From: an uncultured bacterium
Lineage (GTDB): Bacteria > Spirochaetota > Brevinematia > DTOW01
Reading direction: 5' to 3'
NCBI GenBank assembly: GCA_937928175.1
Contig: CALFVP010000038.1
Coordinates: forward strand, 1-13,641
DNA: 13,641 nt
Of this stretch, positions 1 to 5,579 are shown piece by piece. Both the position numbers and the translations under genes were made by a program. How positions within the stretch are numbered: the first letter of the stretch is position 1; every line of letters starts with the position of its first letter. Under the pieces are notes generated by a model. It was given only the letters and a program-made list of their open reading frames with translations, did not search any database and was not told where the DNA came from.

Positions 1-1
1 A

Positions 2-604
2 GCCTCCTCAGTTCTTAAAGAGAAATACCTCAAAGATAGTGATTATGTTCAAACAAAAAATATTCTTGAATCATTTTACAAAACTCCAGGAGAGATAAGG
101 ATTATAAACGATGATGTGCTTAAAGATTCTATTAGGGAAGGGATCAAGCAGGGATTATTTGGGCTCGGCATGATAGAAAATAATAATCCTGTCTGCCGTC
201 ATTTTAAAGAGGAAATCTTACCTGAAATTGCAGAAGGAGAAATTATAATTAAGGCGGAATTGTGCTTACCTACAAAGGTGACCTTTGATGAGAAAATTCA
301 ACCACCCGTCACCAAAATTAGCGAAACAAGCATAAAAGAAGAGGAATCAAAAGAGAAATCAGAAGCTATCACTAAACCAAAAGAAGAGTATAGAAATATT
401 AAACTTAAATTGAAAGTACCCTCAGGTAAATTATCTGACATTGTCAGAATAGTTAATTTCATAAAAATGAGGTTTGAGCAGGTAAATATAAGAGTTGAGT
501 TATCCGCTCAAGACGGAAAGATATCCATTTCTGAATATGAAGATAAGGTCAAGGAGGCAATTAATCAAGCAGAAATTAAAGTGGAAGATGAGAGTGTTGA
601 ATAA
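2..604 (+). CDS. C-terminal part of a large DUF499-like AAA+ ATPase (5' end outside window)
   Basis: The reading frame is open from the first bases of the window, so this is the tail of a longer gene; the GTG at 116 is internal, not a start. About 200 residues are visible. A conserved block reads roughly GEIRIINDDVLKDSIREGIK followed by GLFGLG and NPVCRHFKEE. A Lys/Glu-rich linker comes next, then a C-terminal alpha/beta segment containing VPSGKLSDIVRIVNFI, DGKISISEYEDKVKEAI and an acidic end. From memory this order matches the C-terminus of DUF499 ATPases, large P-loop proteins found beside DNA methyltransferases in defence or modification loci. The Walker motifs lie upstream and cannot be seen. 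The methyltransferase fragment downstream supports the assignment. The visible part has no stop or frameshift, so it may be intact. Confidence 0.6.
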   Translation, partial: ASSVLKEKYLKDSDYVQTKNILESFYKTPGEIRIINDDVLKDSIREGIKQGLFGLGMIENNNPVCRHFKEEILPEIAEGEIIIKAELCLPTKVTFDEKIQPPVTKISETSIKEEESKEKSEAITKPKEEYRNIKLKLKVPSGKLSDIVRIVNFIKMRFEQVNIRVELSAQDGKISISEYEDKVKEAINQAEIKVEDESVE

Positions 605-607
605 AAA

Positions 608-742
608 ATGATATTGCATCACTTAACACAGCATAAAAGATTTACCAGCTTCTGGCACACTAATCCAAATTCTACCCTTTGCAGAAGTTTTTTTACTCTG
701 GAGCAGTTAGACGAAATTGTTGTTAAAGACAATAAAAAGTAA
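608..742 (+). CDS. Small 44-residue ORF, function unknown
   Basis: An ATG at 608 lies 3 bp after the stop of the DUF499-like gene, in the same frame, and the ORF ends at 742, 3 bp before the next ATG. The product (starting MILHHLTQHKRF) has a compact middle containing FWHTNP and CRSFFTLEQL and a charged end. It has no membrane segment, and I do not recognise it. Its tight placement between two genes of a modification locus makes it a plausible short operon gene. No clear ribosome binding site is visible. It could also be the end of a broken gene, since the neighbouring gene is a fragment. Confidence 0.35.
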   Translation: MILHHLTQHKRFTSFWHTNPNSTLCRSFFTLEQLDEIVVKDNKK

Positions 743-747
743 AAAAT

Positions 748-754
748 GAGAGGT
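748..754 (+). promoter_or_regulatory. Ribosome binding site deciding the methyltransferase start
   Basis: GAGAGGT lies 6 bases before the ATG at 761. The upstream in-frame ATG at 746 overlaps this site, so 761 is the more likely start. Confidence 0.55.
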
Positions 755-760
755 AATGAA

Positions 761-910
761 ATGAAAACATATCACAAACTGATATTCGGAAATAGTGCGG
801 ATATAAAAGAACTGCAAGATGGTAGTGTGCATCTTGTAGTCACAAGTTTTCCATACTTTAACGCTCATTTTGACTATCCTGACCTTTTTGAGGATTATAA
901 CACTTATATT
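761..910 (+). pseudogene. N-terminal fragment of a DNA N4/N6 methyltransferase
   Basis: The first 50 residues resemble the N-terminus of N4-cytosine/N6-adenine DNA methyltransferases: a short beta strand, GNSADIKEL, DGSVHLVVTS and then the motif IV region. Motif IV should read S-P-P-Y/F; here it reads S-F-P-Y-F (residues 29-33), so the first catalytic-loop proline is replaced. The following NAHFDYPDLFEDY also fits this family. Similarity stops near residue 50. The frame stays open to 1039, but those roughly 42 codons are antisense to a second methyltransferase fragment on the other strand and do not look like family sequence. The S-adenosylmethionine site and target-recognition part are absent, so no activity is expected. 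It probably belonged with the DUF499-like gene upstream. Confidence 0.7.
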
Positions 911-1050
911 GCCCACTCTCCTCTTTCTGGAAATGACCAGACTGTGGTAGTTTCTAATTTAAATTCCTTTGGTTCATATTCACTTATTACGTGCTTCTTA
1001 ATCAATGGAATTTTAACATTTTCTATTAAAACAAAATAGTTTTTAAAAAT
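904..1050 (-). pseudogene. N-terminal fragment of a second DNA methyltransferase, opposite strand
   Basis: The - strand is open for 48 codons between a TAG (1051-1053) and a TAA (904-906). Its second half contains HVISEYEPKEF and then LETTTVWSFPERGEWA. I recognise this as the N-terminal block of a common family of N4/N6 DNA methyltransferases, where the W-S-F-P-x-R-G-x-W-A-T-H segment precedes the catalytic and SAM-binding parts. Here the sequence breaks off right after W-A, at about base 911, exactly where the + strand fragment ends. Only the N-terminus survives and there is no in-frame ATG (a TTG is present). This fragment explains the non-family tail of the + strand ORF. Confidence 0.65.
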
Positions 1051-1054
1051 CTAG
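1007..1054. repeat. Imperfect repeat copy A (partner at 1132-1180)
   Basis: This copy matches the one at 1132-1180 at 36 of 49 aligned positions with one gap. The best-conserved part ends in A-A-C-A-A-A, T-A-G-T-T-T-T and T-C-T-A. On the - strand both copies read F-(K/Q)-N-Y-F-V-(L/I)-I-E, so the repeat may be coding: paralogous N-termini, or the start of a duplicated gene. Confidence 0.5.
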
Positions 1055-1082
1055 AATATTCATTCTAAGTAATTTCTTTCAT

Positions 1083-1214
1083 TCATCTATAAGAAGGAGG
1101 GAATAACGTATCTTCTTTGTTTTGTGCTAATGCAATTTCCATAAACTCAATTATAACAAAGTAGTTTTGAAAAAATCTACCATTCAACAAGAAGGGAATT
1201 TTTTGATGTAAAAT
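1083..1214 (-). pseudogene. Short ORF remnant with a duplicated N-Y-F-V block, origin unknown
   Basis: The - strand is open for 43 codons between TAA (1215-1217) and TGA (1083-1085). It contains FFQNYFVIIEFMEIAL and then AQNKEDTLFPPSYR. An internal ATG (M-E-I-A-L) has no ribosome binding site. Its first half parallels the start of the adjacent methyltransferase fragment (FKNYFVLIENVKIPL). It is therefore probably a second decayed copy of the same region rather than a working gene. I cannot name a family for the C-terminal half. Confidence 0.3.
1132..1180. repeat. Imperfect repeat copy B (partner at 1007-1054)
   Basis: Second copy of the 48-49 bp direct repeat, about 125 bp from the first. 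Matching positions are spread along the whole length and concentrated in the half nearer the tRNA. Confidence 0.5.
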
Positions 1215-1236
1215 TTAGGAAAAATTAACTTTGCTA

Positions 1237-1309
<73 letters not shown>

Positions 1310-1326
1310 ATAAATACACATTATAT

Positions 1327-1356
1327 ATTATAAAACTAAAAACAAATTTTTGTCAA
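1327..1356 (-). promoter_or_regulatory. Consensus promoter of tRNA-Asn
   Basis: On the - strand TTGACA (1351-1356) and TATAAT (1327-1332) are both perfect consensus with an 18-bp spacer. The expected transcription start is about 10 bases before the tRNA 5' end. Confidence 0.85.
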
Positions 1357-1368
1357 ATTTTATTGACA
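1351..1368. repeat. Inverted repeat formed by two TTGACA hexamers
   Basis: TGTCAA and TTGACA are separated by 6 bases. One arm is the -35 box of the tRNA promoter. The other faces the lipoprotein gene, but I see no -10 at a usable distance from it (the nearest, TATATT at 1392, is 23 bp away). It could be a chance symmetry or a small operator. Confidence 0.4.
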
Positions 1369-1413
1369 ATATACCAATAAAATCCCAAAAATATATTAAT
1401 TTTCCAAAATAAA

Positions 1414-1444
1414 ACGGTACCGCAAAGGTTTTTTAAAATACCGT
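1414..1444. promoter_or_regulatory. Inverted repeat just upstream of the lipoprotein -10
   Basis: ACGGTA (1414-1419) and TACCGT (1439-1444) are exact inverted copies 19 bases apart. The left arm continues into the palindrome CGGTACCG. The right arm ends 6 bp before TATAAT, where a regulator would overlap the promoter spacer. The proposed -35 region between the arms is poor, which would suit activator dependence. Function is inferred. Confidence 0.35.
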
Positions 1445-1450
1445 AAGTTT

Positions 1451-1456
1451 TATAAT
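1451..1456 (+). promoter_or_regulatory. -10 element of the lipoprotein operon
   Basis: TATAAT lies 52 bp before the ATG at 1509. No good TTGACA match occurs 16-18 bp upstream, so either the -35 is weak or an activator is used. Confidence 0.5.
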
Positions 1457-1508
1457 GTAGAAACTTTTTATAAATTTTCTTTATCATACTCAAAGAAAGG
1501 AGGAAACT

Positions 1509-2864
1509 ATGAAAAAAATATTAAGTTTAGTAACTATAGTATTAACAATATTTTTACTACAAGCATGCCCACAACCTAAACCAGATAAAGAACTACAACA
1601 AGCAAAAGAAAAATTAGAACTTGCCCAAAAAGAAGAAGCAAACGTATTAGCAGAAAACGAATATAAAATTGCCGAAAGCAATTACCAAGAAGCAACAAAC
1701 TTGGTAGAAAAAGGTAAAAACGAAGAAGCAAAAAGTAAAGCACTAATATCAATAACAAACTCTGAAAAAGCTATAAACTTAGCTAGAAAAAAGAAAGCAG
1801 AAAATGAACTATCAAAACTAAATACCATAGTAAATGAATCATCTGAACTTAAAATGGATGTAATATACCCTGAAGATTACCAAAATATAACTAACTCCTA
1901 CCAAACATCTTTAACGTTATATAACCTTTCTAACTATTACGATTCTTACACAAATTCAAAAAGTATACTACCACAAGCTGAAAGTAAATTAAAAGAACTT
2001 AAAGACAAATGGAATACAGCAAGAACAGAATTAAATAGAGCAATAACTAGAGCAGAAAGATTAAAGAGAATAGCAAAATGGCTAATATCAGAAGTACAAG
2101 AAATAGAAGAACTAATAAACCAAGCAAAATTTAGTATAAACGAATACAAACTCAATGAAAGCATAGAAAAATCACAACAAGCTAACTCCAAACTTGACCA
2201 ACTTGCAGCAAAACTCAGAGATAAAAACCAACAAGAACTTGAAAGAACAGGAGAAAAAATAAAGGAACTTAAAATAAATAAAATCGAACTAAAATTTATG
2301 TACTTTTCAAAAAATGCTGAAGTAAAAACCGTAGCATACCAAAAGTTAAAGGAAACAGAGATCAAATTAGCACTTCTTTACGAAGAAACTGCTACCCCAT
2401 CAAAAGAAACAGAAAGTAAAAGCATAAAAGATATGAGCACTACAGAACTTGAAGAGTACAAAAATAAACTTGAAGTAGAACTAGAAAATATAAAGGAAGA
2501 AATAAAAACCCTATATTCAAAAGCACAGGAAGACTATAACAACGCTAACTACGAAGATTCATTAGAAAATATAGATAAAGTCAACGAACTTATAGAAATG
2601 TATAAAACGAAGTTAAGTGAACTTGAAATTGTGAAAAATGAAATCAACAAGAGAAAAGAAATTAAAGAAGTGAAAAAGATCCAAGAAGAGAAAAAGTACA
2701 GAGTACAACCTGGTGATTTCCTTTCAAAAATTGCTACTAAACTATTTAAAGGGCAATACTGGTGGTGGCCAAAAATATTTGTATCTAACAAAGATAAAAT
2801 AAAAGACCCAGATTTGATCGAAAAAGATACAGAACTAACTATACCAGAAATACCAGAAGAATAA
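1509..2864 (+). CDS. LysM-domain coiled-coil lipoprotein
   Basis: The product has 451 residues. An AGGAGG lies 5 bases before the ATG, so the start is secure. Residues 1-20 form a lipoprotein signal peptide (MKKILSLVTIVL...) with lipobox L17-Q18-A19-C20, so the mature protein should be anchored through Cys20. A short Pro-rich stretch follows. Residues from about 25 to 395 are very rich in Lys, Glu, Asn and Gln and are predicted to be long helices or coiled coil; the first part resembles DUF4398-type helical lipoprotein segments. A LysM domain occupies about 397-447 (Y-R-V-Q-P-G-D, then W-W-W-P-K-I-F and a closing L-T-I-P). LysM binds the glycan strands of peptidoglycan, so the protein probably tethers membrane to cell wall. 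It is the first gene of a tight set with a sigma factor and an ABC ATPase. Confidence 0.88.
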   Translation: MKKILSLVTIVLTIFLLQACPQPKPDKELQQAKEKLELAQKEEANVLAENEYKIAESNYQEATNLVEKGKNEEAKSKALISITNSEKAINLARKKKAENELSKLNTIVNESSELKMDVIYPEDYQNITNSYQTSLTLYNLSNYYDSYTNSKSILPQAESKLKELKDKWNTARTELNRAITRAERLKRIAKWLISEVQEIEELINQAKFSINEYKLNESIEKSQQANSKLDQLAAKLRDKNQQELERTGEKIKELKINKIELKFMYFSKNAEVKTVAYQKLKETEIKLALLYEETATPSKETESKSIKDMSTTELEEYKNKLEVELENIKEEIKTLYSKAQEDYNNANYEDSLENIDKVNELIEMYKTKLSELEIVKNEINKRKEIKEVKKIQEEKKYRVQPGDFLSKIATKLFKGQYWWWPKIFVSNKDKIKDPDLIEKDTELTIPEIPEE

Positions 2865-2870
2865 ACATTA

Positions 2871-3395
2871 ATGACAAATCAAGATGACAAAGAGCTAATA
2901 GAAAGAATAGTAAATTCAAATGATAAAGAGAAATCGTTTAGTTTAATTTTCAGAAGATACGCAAACTTTGTTTACGATCTTGGTAGGACGTTAGGAATAC
3001 CTAGAAGTGATATTGATGATTTTGTACAGGAAGTTTTTATAAAACTGTACGAAAAGATAAATAAGTTTAATACAAACAAAGAGTTTTTTCCTTGGTTTTA
3101 CTCTTTGGTTAGAAACTACGCATACGATTTTATAAAAAGAATAAGAAAAAGGAAAGATTCTGATTTTAAAATTCCTGAACATATAACTAACCCATACGAA
3201 TCTGATATACAAACAATAAACGAAGTTAGAGATATAATATCAAAGATTCCAGAAAAAGAGAGAGAAGTTTTATTTCTTAGGTATTACCAAGATTTGGAAG
3301 TAGACGAGATTGCAAAAATTCTTAATTGCTCACCAAGAAACGTATACAATATAATAGATAAAGCACTTAAAAAAATAAAAAAGGAATTTACTTAA
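2871..3395 (+). CDS. ECF-like sigma-70 family RNA polymerase sigma factor
   Basis: The product has 174 residues, a normal size for a group 4 (ECF) sigma factor. Region 2 covers about residues 22-93: FRRYANFVYDLG, then the acidic core-binding stretch D-I-D-D-F-V-Q-E-V-F-I-K-L, then W-F-Y-S-L-V-R-N-Y-A-Y-D for -10 recognition. Region 4 covers about 115-172, with IPEKEREVLFLRYY, E-V-D-E-I-A-K-I-L-N-C and the recognition helix S-P-R-N-V-Y-N. The linker is short and there is no region 1.1 or 3. The gene begins 6 bp after the lipoprotein stop and lacks a Shine-Dalgarno site, suggesting translational coupling. No zinc-finger or membrane anti-sigma gene is adjacent, which is unusual for ECF factors. 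The set of promoters it recognises cannot be told from this window. Confidence 0.9.
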   Translation: MTNQDDKELIERIVNSNDKEKSFSLIFRRYANFVYDLGRTLGIPRSDIDDFVQEVFIKLYEKINKFNTNKEFFPWFYSLVRNYAYDFIKRIRKRKDSDFKIPEHITNPYESDIQTINEVRDIISKIPEKEREVLFLRYYQDLEVDEIAKILNCSPRNVYNIIDKALKKIKKEFT

Positions 3396-3400
3396 AGAAA

Positions 3401-4150
3401 ATGGAGACAATAAAAGTTGAAAACTTATCAAAGTCTTTTGATGGGTTTAAGGTACTTGATGACATATCTTTTTCTGTTGAATCTAATGAAATACTGATAA
3501 TTGGAAGAAGTGGAATGGGTAAAAGTGTACTAATAAAGACGATAGTTAGATTAATTGAACCTGATAGAGGTAAAGTTTACGTAAACGGAACGGAAGTAAC
3601 ATCGTTAAACGAGAAAGAGTTAGAAGAATTTTGGAAAGATATTGGATTTCTTTTTCAAAGTGGTGCTTTATTTGATTCCTTAACGGTAGAAGAGAATATT
3701 CTTTTTGTACTAGAAAACGTTAGAGGAATAACTGGAGAAAAGGCCAAAAAGATAGTAAACGACTCACTTGAGATGGTAGGACTTCCCGGAATAGGCAAAA
3801 AGACACCTGCAGAGCTTAGCGGAGGAATGAGAAAGAGAGTAGCACTTGCAAGAACAATATCAACACACCCTAAAATACTATTTCTTGATGAACCAACAAC
3901 AGGATTAGATCCAATCACAACAGACTACGTAATTTCATCAGTAATAAACCTAAAAAACTACCTTAATATTCCTATTGTAGTAGTTACCCATGATATTGAT
4001 GTTATGAAAAAAATAGGTGGAATAGTGATAATGATAGAAAACCAAAAAATAGTTTTCTTTGACACTTTAGATAAAATGCTATCAGAAGGAAACGAATTTA
4101 CAAAACAATTTCTAGAAAGATCAACAGAAGGCCCTATAAAAATATTTTAA
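3401..4150 (+). CDS. mlaF: ABC transporter ATP-binding protein, MlaF/Ttg2A type
   Basis: The 249-residue product has all nucleotide-binding motifs. Walker A is GRSGMGKS (35-42) and the Q-loop is F-Q-S-G-A-L-F-D-S (85-93). The signature is ELSGGMRKRVALART (138-152), Walker B with its D-loop is ILFLDEPTTGLDP (159-171), and the H-loop is V-T-H-D (195-198). The Q-S-G-A-L-F-D-S and S-G-G-M-R-K-R-V-A-L-A-R variants are typical of MlaF-like ATPases, which power MlaE permeases moving phospholipids between the inner and outer membranes. No mlaE or MCE-domain gene is adjacent, so the partner must lie elsewhere; the mlaF name is by family only. The gene starts 5 bp after the sigma factor with no good ribosome binding site. 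Its stop overlaps the convergent permease gene by 4 bp. Confidence 0.85.
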   Translation: METIKVENLSKSFDGFKVLDDISFSVESNEILIIGRSGMGKSVLIKTIVRLIEPDRGKVYVNGTEVTSLNEKELEEFWKDIGFLFQSGALFDSLTVEENILFVLENVRGITGEKAKKIVNDSLEMVGLPGIGKKTPAELSGGMRKRVALARTISTHPKILFLDEPTTGLDPITTDYVISSVINLKNYLNIPIVVVTHDIDVMKKIGGIVIMIENQKIVFFDTLDKMLSEGNEFTKQFLERSTEGPIKIF

Positions 4151-5517
4151 ATTTTTTCTCTAAGTATCAAGTAAACAGCAGGAATGGAAAGTAATACATT
4201 TGAGTACCAAGCACCAACTACAGGATCAAGTAATCCATTCCTAATAGGTATCTCCGCAATGAACGTTAAATAAGTTTGAATGAGTACAACAACAATACCA
4301 ATAATCAATGAGCCACCTTTGCCAGTCCTAACCTTAAACATTATACCAAACACAAACCCTATAAGCGCGTAAACTACTGAAGAAATAGGTATAGATGTCT
4401 TTTTATGTTGCTCAAAAACAAAAATATTATAGTTTAAAACATCTGGATTAGTCTTCATAGTACGAATGTTAACGTTTAAACTACTAATTTCATTTTTTAT
4501 CTTTTTGAATTTTTCAGTGTTTTCACCTTTTCCATTACTTAGAATAACCTCAAACAAGTATCCCGGTAAAGTAGTAAATAAAATCAAATAACTATTAAAA
4601 AGTTTAAAGTTTAGATCATTTATTTTCGTTAAATATTCCTTTACGTAAGGTTTTTTCTCCATTTCTTCTATAATCTTTTGGACTCTATACCTTGACATTA
4701 CCCTAGGTTGAAGTCTGACATCAAAGGTAGGAATATATGAAACCTCGTAATCTATCCTCAATTCTGCTTTTCTAAATTGAGAAGAAAAAAGGTTACCTTT
4801 TTCTGTTTTTTGAACAAAAGTACCGTTATCCAGTAAAACTTGGTAGTAAGGTAAACCACTCGATGAAATAATTTTACCCTTTTGAGCTTTTACAATCCTT
4901 TCAAATTCTCCTTTTTCATATATTTCTATACCCTTAAGTTCATCACTTATAACTTCATCAAATCCAATACTAAAGTTACCAATTTTTGGGAATTCACCAG
5001 GTGCAACATCAATAAACGGTTTTTCTACCCTCATCTCTATCATAGCTCTTAAGTACATCTCATTACCCTTTACTAAAACAGTATCAAAAAACAAGTAGTT
5101 TAAAACAGCAATAAAAACAGAAAAAACAAAAACAGGTAAAAATAACCTAGTCTTTTTAAAACCACTACTTCTTAAAACAAGAATTTCAAGGTTTAGAGAA
5201 AATTTATTAAAAGTTAGTAACGTTGCCATTACCATACTCGCAGGAATAGTAATAGCCATGGAAAACGGTAAACTAAAGAAAAATATTTTAAGAGTAGTCC
5301 AAATGTAAGCTCCTTTTTGAATATACTGGATGTAAATAAAATATATCTCCTTAAGCCAAACAACAAGAGAAATAACTAAAAATGATACAATATAACTGAA
5401 TAAAAGTTCTTTGTAAACCATTATATCGTACTTTTTAAACGGGAGGAAGTTAGAATTTACAAACTTAAGAATAACACTTTCAAAGAAATAGATAGATTTT
5501 TTAAAAATTTTCTCCAT
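4147..5517 (-). CDS. LptF/LptG-type (YjgP/YjgQ) permease
   Basis: I chose the ATG at 5517 (456 residues) because GGAG lies 8 bases before it; an upstream in-frame TTG at 5571 has no such site. Three membrane segments lie near residues 36-58, 74-100 and 124-146. A large extramembrane domain follows, then three more segments near 376-395, 402-423 and 431-452. This six-helix layout with a central jellyroll is that of the LptF/LptG permeases, which with LptB extract lipopolysaccharide or a related lipid and pass it to the Lpt bridge. F or G cannot be decided. Between the expected jellyroll and helix 4 lies an extra stretch with a hydrophobic segment (around LFNSYLILFTTLPGYLFEVI) and a charged linker. 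The gene follows murG by 62 bp. Confidence 0.8.
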   Translation of the reverse strand: MEKIFKKSIYFFESVILKFVNSNFLPFKKYDIMVYKELLFSYIVSFLVISLVVWLKEIYFIYIQYIQKGAYIWTTLKIFFFSLPFSMAITIPASMVMATLLTFNKFSLNLEILVLRSSGFKKTRLFLPVFVFSVFIAVLNYLFFDTVLVKGNEMYLRAMIEMRVEKPFIDVAPGEFPKIGNFSIGFDEVISDELKGIEIYEKGEFERIVKAQKGKIISSSGLPYYQVLLDNGTFVQKTEKGNLFSSQFRKAELRIDYEVSYIPTFDVRLQPRVMSRYRVQKIIEEMEKKPYVKEYLTKINDLNFKLFNSYLILFTTLPGYLFEVILSNGKGENTEKFKKIKNEISSLNVNIRTMKTNPDVLNYNIFVFEQHKKTSIPISSVVYALIGFVFGIMFKVRTGKGGSLIIGIVVVLIQTYLTFIAEIPIRNGLLDPVVGAWYSNVLLSIPAVYLILREKI

Positions 5518-5525
5518 ACTCAAAA

Positions 5526-5529
5526 CTCC
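5526..5529 (-). promoter_or_regulatory. Ribosome binding site deciding the permease start
   Basis: GGAG on the - strand, 8 bases before the ATG at 5517. It favours this ATG over the in-frame TTG at 5571. Confidence 0.5.
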
Positions 5530-5579
5530 ACTAAAAGTATAATTTTCTTTCGAAAGGGTTATTAAACTCAAATAAAACT

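Noticed and set aside
116..604. GTG at 116 as the start of a separate 162-residue protein
   Set aside because: The same frame is open to the window edge and the upstream residues belong to the same conserved block.
707..916. A - strand ORF of 69 codons
   Set aside because: It is antisense to the methyltransferase N-terminus, whose + strand sequence fits a known family; no start signal supports it.
940..1200. Possible CRISPR array remnants, from recurring T-A-G-T-T-T-T and A-T-T-A-A-A-A-C-like pieces
   Set aside because: Spacing is irregular (about 89 and 125 bp), there are only two convincing copies with 73 percent identity, and the - strand translation matches methyltransferase sequence instead.
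5518..5571. TTG start of the LptF/G-type gene at 5571
   Set aside because: It has no ribosome binding site and adds 18 residues that do not resemble the family, while the ATG at 5517 has GGAG in place.
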